Assembly: GCF_963583255.1 (NCBI RefSeq)
Contig: NC_084803.1
Span: 3,941,621-4,005,620, forward strand
DNA length: 64,000 nt
DNA from: Pyrus communis
Taxonomy: Eukaryota; Streptophyta; Magnoliopsida; Rosales; Rosaceae
Direction of reading: 5' to 3'
Below, piece after piece: positions 1 through 12,501 of the stretch (within the stretch, counting starts at the first letter, position 1; each line of letters opens with the position of its first letter). The position numbers were made by a program, and so were the translations under genes. The notes under the pieces are model-generated. The model saw only the letters and a program-made list of their open reading frames with translations. It ran no database searches and was not told where the DNA came from.

Positions 1-970
1 AAAGGAAGTACCCCATATGTAGGAGCAGGGCTACAAGTATAAGGAGGGTAGATTCTGGGGAATCTGGGCGCATAATCAGTATAACCGCTTTCGTTATTGC
101 CATTCTCCTCCTTTGGCACAGCTCTCTTGACCTCCACAGACCTACCATTCAACTCATGAAAGCTTTCCTGCATCACATTCTCAACAGAATCCTCCGAATC
201 AAAGGTGATAAAACCAAAGCCCCGGGGCCTGCGGGTTTTGTAGTCATGCATCACAACCACATCTGATACACTCCCAAACTTCTCAAAATAATTTTTAAAT
301 CCGTCCTCTGTCAAACCTGCTGATAAACCGCCAACGAAGATTTTCTTTGTTCTAAACTGAGTTTCATTCTCCACACTCCTACTCAACATTCTACTTTGAT
401 GTTGGTTTCGGGGTCTGGGAATTGCTTTTTTAACCTCTACCTATAAACAAAATCAAAGACCAATTACGCAACCTGTAAACTTAAATCTTTCATTTGGTTT
501 TGCTTCAAAATACAGTACAGAGCACAAGGGATATATACATTAAAGTTAACATTTTTACGCAAAACATGTAAACTTTTATAATTTCGGTTATCCGACTTAT
601 GCAAGTAACTTAGGGGCAAAAAATTGAACTCTAGCATTTTCTCACTCGAAGGTTTTTCCCCTAATTTTCCATTCGGCTACAGATTTTCCCAGCAACCAAA
701 CACACAACAAGACAGTATGTAAACAGAGAGGAAGAAGAGTAAAATTACCGTTCTGCCCAGAATGACGTGCGGGTCTTCAAGGGCTTTGTCCGCTGAAGAA
801 ATGTCCGAGAACCAGACGAAGCCAAACCCTCTAGGGTTGTGGTTGCTGCGGTCCCTGGCAATGACGGAGCCCAAAACGGTGCCGTAGCTCCTGAAGTGAG
901 CTCTCAGCGTCTCTTCGTTCGTTTCCCGAGAGATTCCCCCGACGAAAAGCTTAGCTTGATCGGAGTCCAT
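1..970 (-). CDS. Two-RRM RNA-binding protein (hnRNP/Musashi-like), partial at window edge
   Basis: Two exons are visible. Exon 1 is 970-749 (ATG at 970, 74 codons), with a GT donor at 748-747 and an AG acceptor at 442-441. Exon 2 runs from 440 to the window edge in the same frame. RRM1 starts near residue 7, with RNP2 LFVGGI and RNP1 RGFGFVWF. RRM2 lies in exon 2, with IFVGGL and RGFGFITF. After RRM2 comes the start of a Tyr/Pro-rich segment (PRFPRIYPPYT), as expected of the low-complexity tail of plant heterogeneous nuclear ribonucleoprotein 1-type proteins. Such proteins bind single-stranded RNA and act in mRNA processing. The 3' end lies outside the window. The family call is firm; the exact orthologue is not determined. 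Confidence 0.9.
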
Positions 971-1045
971 GGGAGAATTGATTCCCCAAAACCCTAGCTG
1001 CAGGAAAACCCTAAAACCCCAAATTACAGCAAAATCCCTAGAAAT

Positions 1046-1050
<5 letters not shown>

Positions 1051-1079
<29 letters not shown>
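1051..1079. repeat. (GA)n microsatellite in the probable 5' leader of the RRM gene
   Basis: About 29 bases of perfect GA lie 80 bases upstream of the RRM start codon, so they probably fall in its untranslated leader. On the coding strand this is a CT tract, which is common in plant leaders. Confidence 0.9.
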
Positions 1080-1081
<2 letters not shown>

Positions 1082-1199
1082 AGAAGCAGAAAACCGAAAT
1101 AAAAATTAAATAAATTAAAATTAAAATTAATTATTACCTAGCACAAAAATTCAAAAGCTGAGCTCACTCACCGAATTGCGTCCCTGAAACTGTTGAAAA

Positions 1200-3142
1200 A
1201 TGGAAAGTAATTTCTGAGCAGAAGAACCAAAGTCAGCGAGTCAATTTTTGGTCAATGTTCGTTTATATATCAAAGTTGGGTTTGGTCTCAATGCTTTTTT
1301 ATGTAGGCTGTTCTTATTTTGGGCTTCTCAGGCCCAATGGACACAAAAGCAAATGAAGGAATGAAAACAAAATATTTCTTTATCATGATATTTCAATGTG
1401 TCAGAATTTTGAGACGGTACGACGTATGTTATTATACAAGTAAAGAGAAACTTTTTTTAAGTGTCCCTCTACTCGTATGACGTATAACGTATATGCTCGT
1501 ATGCCGAGCTCACTGAAAATTGTCTTCCATTATAGACCATGTGATTATACTAGCGTCTCTCCTCCTAGGTTTTTTTTTTTTTTTTTAAGTACATCTTCAT
1601 CCATGTTAACACAAAAGAAAACGAGAGAGAAATTTGACCATCTAGTTTCTTTCTAGGACAAAATATTTTCATTTTCACAAAATTCCATTCTATGATACTT
1701 AATTCATGAATAAAGTATCTTCCGTATTATTGAATATCTATTACATCACGTGAAAATAATAAATTAGAAAAAACAAAGTATAATGATCCAAAATTCACGT
1801 TAATTAGGTAAGGTCAAATCTGTGATCGGACAAACAATAAACCAGTTGCAAAGGTTGGTTGGGTTGGTTGTATTTATCATGCAGGAGGACTCAATCCCAA
1901 TGACCGGTCACATGCAGGGTTTTGTAGCTCAATGCTTAAAGTGAGAGGCACCGAATTAATTAATTATAATTAATAGTAATATAATCCTTGAGTTCCTTGC
2001 GTGCGAATATTCGAAAATCGTGTCCAAGTTTTCATTTCAACTTGAAGGATATGTGAACATAAGAATCTACGTTAATCATTTTTCTAATCAATCTTTTATC
2101 TATTGTTTAATTATTTGCATGTGGCATAAGCTTTGATCGAGTCATGTCGTTACATGGGACTTGGACTCGAGAGACTGCCTTACTAAATTAGTTATTGATG
2201 CGAATGGGTATTAGTCTACTTTTCGAAAGTCGGAAAGATTTATATAGATTTTAGAGTTTCTTCCTGATTATCATCTTGTGATTTAGCATTGCAAGAGATA
2301 TTGTATATGTTAATACGAACCTAAATTAAGTTAATATTAGGACGTGCCGTGTGAAAGACTTATATAAGCATTAGGACATGCCGTGTGAAATACGAACCTA
2401 AATCAAATTAATATTGATGTTTGAAACATGGAACAAGAGATATTGTATATGTTTCGAACAATTATGTTAATACTAATATTATAATGTAAATTGAGGATGC
2501 TTCTCTCTTACATAACAAAACCAAACTTGACATGTTGTTTCCATGAATGCCCCAATTATCAATCAAGTATTGAAAAAGGGAGAATGGTAGTAATTAGGCA
2601 AGGGGATTAGTTAAATTAATCAAAGAAAATGATGATGCGATGTGGAGCATCTTTGGTGTTTTGTGCTTTTAAGAATTAAACGAGTCTCGGAGTCTCATGC
2701 ATTTGCATTGCTCATCTTTGTCATCTTCTCGTTGCCAGAAACATGACATATAATACCCAAATCTCGTTCTTCATAAAAGCTAGCTAGCATTTGTATACAC
2801 AACTTTTCATGGGGTTTTGGGCAAAAACCATGGTAGTGGAGGCCATGAGTGCAATCCAAATTCCAAGTAAATATATCTACCCAAATGCTCAAAATTATAT
2901 GAAAACACAACTAACTTGTTGAAGTTTGATCCAAGGCTTCACACTCTCTCACTCTCAGACCAAGGTTCTATATATAGTTTAAGTTTATATATGGAAAATG
3001 GCACCACTAGGCAACGACTTGGTGATCTTGAGCCATGTGGTCTCAAGCTCCTAGCGAACGAGAACGTGGCATGCATGTAAGCTTAGACTTTTGTGTTAAG
3101 ATTGTTCTGTTGTCATACCGTAAATCCAAACAGTTGAATAGT
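1200..3142. other. Intergenic, no gene seen
   Basis: AT-rich DNA with only short, composition-driven open frames. A T-run sits near 1570-1586. An imperfect duplication is listed separately at 2292-2452. The frame at 2695-2910 (-) has no recognisable motif. Confidence 0.6.
2292..2452. repeat. Imperfect local duplication
   Basis: The 20-mer CAAGAGATATTGTATATGTT occurs at 2292-2311 and again at 2433-2452. Between them, a GGACRTGCCGTGTGAAA phrase and a TACGAACCTAAAT phrase each occur twice. This is a scrambled local duplication with no transposon signature. Confidence 0.7.
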
Positions 3143-3912
3143 TTGTTTAACATATACCTAATGTTCAATGGTAACATGTTAAGAACTGTGAATCGCATAC
3201 AACGGTTAGTATATTAATTAGTAGAAACATATTTTACTTATATGTATTTCTTCCATCTCGTTAATATGATTCATAGTAAACATGTATCATGTATGATCAT
3301 AAAAATTTTCGTATTTAAGATATGAGGAGCAACAAAATACCTTAGACTATCTCCAAAGAATATGTCAAATTTTAAATCTAAAATTAAAATTTGAAAGCTT
3401 ATGTGAAACTTTGGCATCTTTTAAACTTTTACTCTCCAACCAATATGTCAAATTTTAAATATAAAATAATAATTCATATGTATTTTCTTTGCATTGGGAA
3501 TGAAAAGAAACAAAAGGATAATACTTTAAACCAATAAAAAAAGTAATAAAAAGCATTTAACAATTAATTAAAAAAATTTTGAGGGTGCTGTCAAATTTTG
3601 CAGCAAGAGGGAGAGATGTCAATCCATGTCATGCCACATCAAATTTAGCTCCTCGGTTGAAAAACATTAATGTTGTCTTTTGTTACCGTTATTGCTGATT
3701 TTGACAATTTGACATCTCTGTTATTGTTTAACATATATCTAATGTTTAATGATAACATGTTAACAACTGTGAATCACATACGATATTAATTAGTAGAAAC
3801 ATATTTTACTTATACGTATTTCTTCCATCTCGTTAATATGATGCATAGTAAACATGTATTATGTATGATCATAAAAAATTTCGTATTTAAGATGTGAGGA
3901 GCAACAAAATAC
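3143..3912. repeat. About 190-bp direct repeats flanking a 383-bp AT-rich insert
   Basis: Copy 1 is 3143-3340 and copy 2 is 3724-3912. Both begin TTGTTTAACATATA and end GCAACAAAATAC and are close to 90% alike by eye. The insert (3341-3723) begins with a CTATCTCCAAAGAATATGTC phrase and ends with TTTGACATCTC, so its ends are weakly inverted. Part of it (about 3593-3635) resembles 23815-23860. The repeats lack TG...CA ends and no primer-binding site follows the first copy, so an LTR pair is unlikely. A segmental duplication around a MITE-like insert fits better. Confidence 0.7.
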
Positions 3913-4584
3913 ATTACGGAGATATTTGAAAACTAAGAAAGACAACCTTGAAAATGTAGAACCTTGGCACCAAATAAATAGTTCTCATACCTACGAGGGA
4001 AATCTCGTCCAAAAAAAAAAAAGGCTACGAGGGAAAGATCGAAAGAGGGGGACAACTGGAGAAGCACGGTGGGTGTGGCACGTCAAAGATTATGAAGATT
4101 TGTTTGTGTTGACCAAGAACAAGGTGATACGACATGCCTTTGGGGGATTACACACTCCGCTTTGGACTATGCAAGCCCTAGAAAAATTAGGGTTTTGTTT
4201 TTTATGCTCTCCCACAACGAAACCCGTTGGTTTATTATTGTTGTTTCCTCAAAACCCAATGAATATAGTAAAAGCTAGCATTTCCCAATGCAAGACATTT
4301 GTGACCCACTATATCTCGAACCAAAAACCCTAATAACAAACTAACCCTAATATTATATGCTTGTGAGGTTCCCCTTTGTACTCCTTCCCGATGCCATTGG
4401 TATTTCCATGTCTTGGAAACCCACGGTAGTTTCTTCCTTGAACTCAGAGCAAGAAGAAGTGATCGAAAGCAAAAGACACATACAATCATGTCATTATTCA
4501 AATATTGCACAATTTTTTTTTTTGTAGTAATGCAATACGGAAAATACTTATAACCCTAAACGTTACAAAACAATAAAATTAAGG

Positions 4585-4701
4585 GAATTGTTATTAACAC
4601 TTCAAAAATTTCATTATACACTCCAGACTTTCTATATTAGAAAAGAAAAATACACTTGTAAGTAGTGTATAATGAGATTTTTGGAGTGTCAATAACACTT
4701 C
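4585..4701. mobile_element. MITE family A, copy 1
   Basis: A short hairpin-type element. The left arm reads TTGTTATTAACACTTC...TACACTCC and the right arm is its inverted form, GGAGTGTCAATAACACTTC. Four more copies lie at 18758, 58875, 59006 and 62521. It has no coding capacity. Copies share arms and a centre with a TTTCTATATT-like phrase. Confidence 0.85.
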
Positions 4702-5610
4702 GTAAAACTAAATGCAAAATTTATATAATATACAAGTACATGTTCTTAAACAAATATTTTTATACGTTACACACAAATAACAGTTATACATATGACGCAA
4801 AAAGAAACGGTGGTGTTCTACTTCTTCACTCACTAAATATATAAAAGATTAACTTAGTTTAGTGAAACCATAAACGCCAAACTTAAAGTTTCAAGTGAAA
4901 ACGTAAAAGAAAGAAGAAAAGTTTGCCACATGATCACCGTGAGCTCAACCAGGGACCCATGTGAATATACGATATGATCTTTTGGGACCCGAATAATTAT
5001 GATATTTTGGTTTTAGTCTTTCAAAATTGAAAATAATAATGCAACCTAAAGTCTATTGTTCTTTTGTTCTTTCGTTGGAGTACAACTTGTCTTTTTAATC
5101 CAGTTAATTTGCATCACCGTTATTATATGGAGAGCGTACAATGATTGACAACTCAGGATGAGTAGGTATTCTTATTCAAAATTCTTCGTATTTAAATTAT
5201 AAATTTTTTTGTTTATAATCAAAACAGTTCGTACTATGAATTATTCTTTAAATATCAATTTTTTACAAAAAATGAATTAAAAAAAATAAAATTATCTAGT
5301 TAATTTATTGTAATAAATACATAGACAAGTTCTAATGCATTTACTAATTCCGTTCATCTTTTTTTATACAATTTGATTACTAAACGATGTTAATTAAAGT
5401 TGATTTTTTGTAGATATGATATATATTGAGTGATTTATAATATGTATGATTTTGATAAACACAAAGTTCTGTAAATTTGCAATGAACAATTTTGAGTATG
5501 AACACTTACTTATCTTTTGAATGGTCTAATATTATTCAAATGGTAATACTCAAATTTAAATGTGAACTTTAATATTTTTTTTCTCAAGTGCAATATGCAA
5601 ATGTTAAAAC

Positions 5611-5779
5611 CTAAGACACTTAGTACAACGGTGTAGTAGTATTCCTCTTTATTTGTAAATAAGAGGTCTTATGTTCGATTATCGCCAAAAGCAAATTGAA
5701 CCACATTATTGCTAGTCATTGTGAGACTAAGCCCACATCCCTCTCTTAGTGTAGATAATATCGTTTATTAAGAAAAAAA
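5611..5779 (+). mobile_element. tRNA-derived SINE
   Basis: A Pol III A-box match (TAGTACAACGG, 5621-5631, fitting TRGYNNARNGG) is followed about 40 bases later by a B-box-like GTTCGATTAT (5673-5682). The body ends in an A-rich tail (5772-5780). It is flanked by a direct duplication of ATGTTAAAAC at 5601-5610 and 5780-5789, the expected target-site duplication. This layout defines a non-autonomous SINE mobilised by LINE machinery. The subfamily is not identified. Confidence 0.8.
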
Positions 5780-6354
5780 ATGTTAAAACTCAAAATTAAG
5801 TTTAATTAGGGCATAAATTGCACCATTAGAAATTTAACGATCCCATTCATTTAGCTTTGCCCTATTGCAACGTGCATAGCCCTGTCAAATCAAATTATGT
5901 AGACAATCAGTTACTTACCATTAAAAAGTAAAAAATATTACCAAAAAAATTCGGAAAAGAAAAATTTATAAAAAGTCAAAAGATTAGTAGTACTACCGTA
6001 AGCACAGTGAGGTTCACAGCTGGATAGCAAATCTCCTCCACAAATATCAGAGGAAGGAGGGAAGGGATGGGTGAGTGGGCCCGTTTAGTGGCCCGTTTAA
6101 AAGATGTACAAAAGGGTGACGTAAAATGGGACAAGGCATCTCAAGGTGCGGCCCAGCCCATGCATGTCGGCAAAGTGGAGGCGAATTTGGTCTTCAACCA
6201 AAAAAACAAAATAATACTAATTTTTGGTCCTTAAAGAAATAACTTTCTCTCTTGAAGGCCAAGCAAAAAATTATATTTAATTTATTTCTTGGGGGAACAG
6301 TAATGGTGGAAGGATTTATGTGGAATGTTACACCAAAACTGCAGTGTTTCGGTT

Positions 6355-6553
6355 CAAAAATAAAAAGGTATTTTAGCCTAAATTATCTCTGAATATAATT
6401 CTTCATTTTTATTTTTAAGAATAAAAAATGAAAAGGCATTTTAGCCCAAATTATCTCTTCATATAACTCTTTATTTTTGTTTTTGAGGTTCAAAAATAAA
6501 AAGGTATTTTAGCCTAAATTATCTTTGCATATAACTTTTTATTTTTGTTTTTT
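6355..6553. repeat. Three-copy tandem repeat, about 70-bp unit
   Basis: Three diverged units each contain an AAAAAGGTATTTTAGCCTAA-like phrase followed by ATTATCT and a T-rich stretch. They start near 6355, 6422 and 6490. The surrounding 5790-8269 is otherwise AT-rich intergenic DNA with no convincing gene. The open frames at 7220-7530 overlap on both strands and show no motif. Confidence 0.75.
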
Positions 6554-8274
6554 AGATTTTAAATTAATAGAAGTAGTTTTTTATTTATATATTTTTAATC
6601 ATTTAGATAATTTTGTGAGAAATTTATGATAAATATTGACCAAAATAACAAAACAAAAAAACCATGTGCAATGAAATTAATAAGTAATATTTGCATAATT
6701 AAACGTTACGAAAACAGATTGACATAGACCTTCTCAAATTTTGTGTTGGTAATGGCATGGTGCACTGGAGCCACCACTTTCAGATAGCTAAAAGGAAATT
6801 TTAACGAAAAACTTACGGTACTATTCAATTTAACAAAAAATTATATTTTTACACTAAAAAATCAATTCTGTTACTATTTACTTTACCTTTTATTTTGTCT
6901 TTATTATTAAAACTCAAAGTTTTCAAGTTATTTTCATTAGTTTTCCTTAGATAATAGCGAACGGTAATGTTATTCATATTATATTTTTATACCACATTTT
7001 TATACTATTTTAGCATTTTTAGATGGTATCTAATATAGACAGTTATATCATTTGAAAAATTTGTAAAACCCAATAAAATGAAGAAGAAAGACTCCTCGTA
7101 TACCATAATTATCATTTAATTAATGAATTAAATTTAAAAATCTGATTAATTCAATTGATGTTACTGTTTACATCACGATGATATGAAAATATAATATAAA
7201 AATATGGTATGAATAATATTATTTAATAAGAAATTGGACAAAACAGGAGTAGGAGGGGACAGGGGAGACAAGTCGTGGTTCCACGCGGCAGTTTGGTCAC
7301 CACAACCACTCTTGACACGTCAACGTCATGCACTAACCACTTCTCTGACTCCAGACGGTACCCTCCTCCTTCCTTTTCTCTCCTCCGAGAGGGGAAAGTG
7401 GGACAGAGGCAAAGAGAGATAGAAAGGGAAAGGAACAGTGTGAAGAGAAATGTGAAAGAGACTTTTAAAAGAAATTTCAAAAATTTCCTGTTACGTCATT
7501 TTTTTAGTACAATATTTGTGAAAATAAGTTGATGAAGTTTAAAAAAAATTCTACTTTAAAAAGTCGCTCTAACATTTATCAAGGTGTGAATTCCCATATC
7601 CCATGCACTACTTTTAAGTTGGTGTTCACACATACTCATTTTTATTTATATATATAATTTTTTAAATTGTTGGATGAATAGATTAAAAAAGATCAAAACG
7701 ATAGTAATTAATAGAGAGTATGTAAAAATGTGCTTATAGCATCATTCTATTTTTTACTTTTATTATTGTTCGGAAACAATAATATCCAAAATGTTACCTA
7801 ATCAAAATATACATATAGTGTTATCATTAATATAGTATTTAATGACATATGCTTAAGCAAATATATCTGTTAATTGATTTCAAATAATTTTTACATATAT
7901 TTTTAGGTATGATTTAGTAATTTTCTTGTGATAATGGCTCCTTGGTTTGTATTGTTTTAGAATTGGACGAAGATCCTGTTGTAATATTGTTATGTTAAAA
8001 AATTACTACCTTTTTGTTTCGAAATCTCGTAATTCTATAAATTTTACTAATATCAACCGACTACACTACACTCGCTCTGTATGAATAATTTTAAAATCAT
8101 ACAAATGTGAGTCTCGTCATGACCATATACATTTGCAGCTGAATGCATATACCATAATAATCGTACCACTACTTAATTAAATTATAGCTCACATCACAAA
8201 TAGTGACCAAAGTACGACTAAACTATACATTATGTGATTAAAAGCTATAATTTTCAACATCTCCATAGTTGTCA

Positions 8275-8562
8275 TGTGACATCCCCATCGCTTAGGGGAG
8301 TGATCCTTATATGTATATTCTCATCCCTACTTAGCATGAGGCATTTTGGGAGCTCACTGGCTTCAGGTTCCGTAGGAACTCCGAAGTTAAGCGAGTCGAG
8401 CGCGAGAGCACTCCCAGGATGGATGACCCATTGGGAAGTTCTCGTGTGAGTTCCCATAAACAAAACCGTGAGAGCGTGGTCGAGATCCAAAGCGGACAAT
8501 ATCGTGCTACGGTGGTGGAGTGGGCCTGAGAAGTGGTCCCCCCCCGGGGGCGAGATGTGTCA
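8275..8562 (+). repeat. Cassandra 5' LTR with 5S rRNA-like domain
   Basis: A 288-base LTR. The 5S-like part (about 8350-8457) carries phrases such as AACTCCGAAGTTAAGC and AGGATGGATGACCCATTGGG, which correspond to the 5S rRNA internal promoter region. It is a retroelement domain, not an independent 5S gene: the flanks are LTR and the 5S ends are altered. Confidence 0.93.
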
Positions 8563-8632
8563 ATTTAGTATCAGAGTCTATCCCTGCCCGTGGTGTGTCG
8601 ACGAGGACGTCGGGCCCCTAAGGGGAGTGGAT

Positions 8633-8966
8633 TGTGACATCCCACATTGCCCAGGGGAGTGATCCTTATATGTATATTCTCATCCCTACCTAGCACGAGA
8701 CTTTTTGGGAGCTCACTGGCTTTGGGTTCCGTAGGAACTCCGAAGTTAAGTGAGTAGCGCGCGAGAGCACTCTTAGGATGAGTGACCCATTGTGAAGTTC
8801 TCATGTGAGTTTCTAGAAACAAAACCGTGAGGGCATGGTCAGGGCCCAAAACGGACCATATCACGCTAAAACCGTGAGGGCATGGTCAGAGCCCAAAACG
8901 GACCATATCACGCTACGGTGGTGGAGCGGGCCCGGAAGTGGTCTCCCCTCAGACCGGGATGTGTCA
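8633..8966 (+). repeat. Cassandra 3' LTR with internal 47-bp duplication
   Basis: A 334-base LTR, 46 bases longer than its partner. The excess is a tandem duplication of a 47-base unit, at 8821-8867 and 8868-8914, which the 5' LTR lacks. Differences between the LTRs are mostly transitions, as expected from decay of methylated DNA after insertion. Confidence 0.93.
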
Positions 8967-8971
8967 TGTCA

Positions 8972-11887
8972 TAACTGGAAGATAGTTTTTGTAAGGATTA
9001 ATACAAATCTATAAAAATCAAGAATAATTTGTCTTCCTACCATCAATTTTTTACAAGGAAACATCAAGCATGATTTTCCAAGAACCATCATTTTCCATCT
9101 TCTTTTTATTTTTGTCCATTTTAGAAGTCTTAATTAATTAATTTCTCCATTTTAAAGGTGCTATAATTAACCAAAAAAATTAAAGTAGTATGAATTTGTG
9201 AAGCATGCATAGATGAAATAAGCCATGCTACGTACAACTGGAATAAAATCGTAGGGTTTTGCTTTTCATGCATGCCAATGTTGTCGAAGCTTCACAGTTA
9301 GGAGACACACTGCCGGATATTTATGCATGCATGCATCCAAGTACTTGTGTAGGTACGGCCACTGTAAATTAACAAACCAATGCAGGAAAAAAAAATCATT
9401 CGTTAATTATTCTTCCCAATAATTAATATGTTTTACTTTTTTCACTTGGATTATATGCAGTCTCACTGATATCTGAGACAATTTCCACTTTCTTAAATAT
9501 CTTATACTTTTACCGTTCCAACCTGTGAATTTTGCTTCAAATCTTATTCACCTGGATCTCGCCGCCGACAATCGGTTTATGCTAGGCACCACATTTCGTT
9601 TTGTATAGTGTGTATTTCACGAGAAAATTCTTCGATCCAACCTCCACATAATCACGTGATGCTGCTGTAATTTTCACACAGTTATGTAATGTTATTGGTT
9701 AATCAATGTTATACCTTTTCTCGGCCACAACACAGTACTTTGTATCACATATATGGTATGATTTAAGATGAGAATATATATTTTTATAAATCCTTTTTCT
9801 AAACTACATATATGTACGAAGTTCTGATGTGGCTAACACTTAGAACAAATCTAGCTAGAGATATATAAGGGAACTGGTATTTATTTGGAGGAACAACCCT
9901 CACCGCAGCAATAAAGCAATCGTGTACACGTATGCAAACCACATTAAACTCATACAAGAACAAGCCAGCTGCATCCTGCAGGCATTTTTACAAACATCTG
10001 ATGCTCAGGACTTCTGTAGCTAACTCTGGTGTGAGACAAAAGGATCAAATAACATATATGAAGATGCGAATTAATGCTGTAATTTTCAGTTGTACTAACT
10101 CTCTGCATGTACTTGATTTATATGTATGGTATTGATGCTCATCTAGTTATGCTTCTTCAGTAATTGGGGACATTTAACTTTAGAGTAGTGTGAGAGGCCT
10201 TGCCAATTCATGCTAATTTGAACTTTCATACAGTCATCTATAGTGACGGTATTGATATTTGTGATGAGTTTGATGTCTAGTTAGTTGCATCGACCAACCT
10301 TCTTATGATGGCTTAGCAATGCAAATTAGCAAGCTTATTCATTTGTTTATTTGCTTAGCATTCTGAATGACAATTGCGAGATACTTAACCAGTTGCAATG
10401 ACCAACCTTTATTGATATTTGTAATGAGTTTGATGTCCATCGAGCAATTACCATCTTTTGTTATATTGGCATAGCAATACAAAACCTCATAATATGTTGA
10501 TCTACGTTTTAATACTTACACTATAAGTGCATGACATATCAATTATATCATCACCATGTATTCATACCAATAAGTTTTCGGTATTAAGAAATAATCATGT
10601 ATATTTTAGGAAGCATTATCATAAAGTGGGGTATACTTGCACAAGCGTGGCTTTGCAATATTTTTCATAAGGAAGCATGTGCACGCACGCAGCCATTGGA
10701 GAGAGAAAGGGAGAATAATTTTTCAGAGACAAGTTGACGGAGAAGAAGCAAGGAGAGGATTTGACCAAGTGGGTATTCGAAAAGAATAATATCACAGAAG
10801 AGAAAGAAAAAAAAATCGACCTCATGTGCAAGCTATAGAAAATAGAATTTCACTATTTTTATAATCTGTGCAAATCTCATTACACGTAATGCAGATACCA
10901 TGAACATGTTTATTGTATACATACAAAAGCTTTTTGTTAATTAATTCAAGAACAATACTTCCATCACACTCAACTAGAGGAAAGTCCATATTTTCGCATT
11001 TATTTTACCGTGTAAACGTTATAATTGAATCGCTCATTCTCTTTAAAATTATTTAAAATTTATTTTTAAAAAAAATAATTCAATTTAGAGATCGTTTAAT
11101 CTATTATTTTATGATCAATAGTATTTTATTCTACATATGTTGGATAACTAAACTATCTTCGAAATGAAGAATTTTTTCTAAATATAATCATTAAATGTGA
11201 AAAAGAGAATAAATTGCTCCGTTTGTAACATTTGTATAATAAAATAATATCACGATAGTACATAATCAAGACTTTCTTCCTCACCGAAAGGAGATAAGTT
11301 TTTTTTTTTTTATAATACTATTTACACACTTTTTTTTTTGGATAAATTGCTTCTTGTTAATTTGTTCTGACAATCCAAAATTAAAAATAATATGTGAAAA
11401 GTAAAAAATAAATGTGAATTTGCGAATAGCAATACCTTTTGTTCGAAAAGCAGAAATGAGAGAAGTATAACCATAATTTAAAGGCTAAACGATCGACCTC
11501 TCACAGATAAAGTATATATAGCATATTAGAAACAAAATCAATTCAATCTCCTTTGACCACCATCTCTCCTTGACCAAGATTTGCCTGCTGGATGCTGACA
11601 TGAACTTTGATCAACACAAGTCTATAATATAATTAACTAGTTAATTAACTAATTAACCTACCCATTTTTATAAAATAGTAGGATTATGAGATGAGGTCAG
11701 AATATTTGTGGCATGCATCCAGATCACGTGGCGGTGCATCTTTGTCCATGCAGCTCACCACTTGTTCATTTGTCTCCACTTTTTAGCTTTGTGACTCAAA
11801 AAAACCAAAACCCTCGAAACCGCTTTCCGCTTTGCAAGCCACAAATCCATGAGATTTGCTTCTGTTATCACGTATCTTACCTACTAA
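8972..11887. other. Intergenic, no gene seen
   Basis: AT-rich DNA. A phrase near ATTGATATTTGTGATGAGTT occurs at about 10250 and again at about 10410, suggesting a small local duplication. The frames at 9932-10135 and 10619-10831 show no domain and no plausible gene structure. Confidence 0.6.
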
Positions 11888-12126
11888 GAGGCATCTCCAT
11901 TTTGGAATTGGATCTACTCCAGACTTTAGTGTCTGGAGTCTAAGAATCCATAAATTTGGATTACATAAATTGAATCTAATAGTTTTCTTAATTCATTCTG
12001 CAAACCTACTTACAAACCAACGATTGCGATTTCTTTTTCACACAAATATGTGGTCCAGATTTTTGGATCCCTAATCTTTGGATATTAAGGTCCGGAGTAG
12101 ATCCAGATCCCTCCATTCTAACCTCG
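11888..12126. mobile_element. MITE-like inverted-repeat element (family D)
   Basis: The left arm, with GGATCTACTCCAGAC near 11910, is matched in inverted form by GTCCGGAGTAGATCC near 12091-12105. Similarity extends outward on both sides to about 11888 and 12126. It has no coding capacity. Ends are approximate and no target duplication was established. Confidence 0.65.
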
Positions 12127-12501
12127 AAGATAAGGATAACATGCTAGATAAGTTGAGGTGAAATAAATAATCTCTTTTGTAAAGATGAATGCAAATTGAA
12201 TTACAACTTATTTACCAATAATTTTATGGAGATAATATGTGAGTTGGACGATTTTATCATGCGTCTTGTCAATGCACTCAATAAGGAGTTGAAAATCGTT
12301 ATTTATTCTCCCTTAGACAACATGTCAGTAGTCAATAACGCGTCGATATTAAGTGCTAAATAAATTATGAGATTAGGCGGCAAGACCCAACATTAGCTTT
12401 AGAATGTTGAAGAGTGTAAACAACAACATTGGAAAGTTGACAAGTTAAACTACAAGTCTACAACATCTAATGAAATGTTCCATTATGAGTAGCATTAAAT
12501 T

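Larger units (their letters stand above)
8275..8966 (+). mobile_element. Cassandra TRIM retrotransposon, complete with target duplication
   Basis: Both LTRs start TGTGACATCC and end in TGTGTCA. The 5-bp target duplication TGTCA lies at 8270-8274 and 8967-8971. Directly after the 5' LTR, TAGTATCAGAGT (8566-8577) matches the initiator-tRNA-Met primer-binding site TGGTATCAGAGC with two transition differences. A purine tract (AAGGGGAGTGGA, ending near 8631) precedes the 3' LTR. The internal region is only about 70 bases. Each LTR holds a 5S rRNA-like segment, the hallmark of Cassandra. The element is non-autonomous and encodes no protein; open frames over it are spurious. Confidence 0.95.

Noticed and set aside
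3143..3912. A TRIM retrotransposon made of the two direct repeats
   Set aside because: The repeats lack TG/CA ends and no primer-binding site or purine tract is found.
3926..4510. A 135-codon (+) frame and an overlapping 91-codon (-) frame
   Set aside because: No recognisable motif, no splice or promoter context, and the frames overlap on opposite strands.
7220..7532. Overlapping frames on both strands
   Set aside because: Compositional (purine/pyrimidine-rich) stretch with no domain.
8350..8457. Independent 5S rRNA gene
   Set aside because: The 5S-like segment is altered at both ends and embedded in LTRs with a PBS and target duplication, so it is Cassandra.
8234..8864. Open frames of 60-97 codons over the 5S-like region
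   Set aside because: They lie inside Cassandra LTRs, which are structural RNA-like sequence; the frames are by-products of GC-rich repeats.
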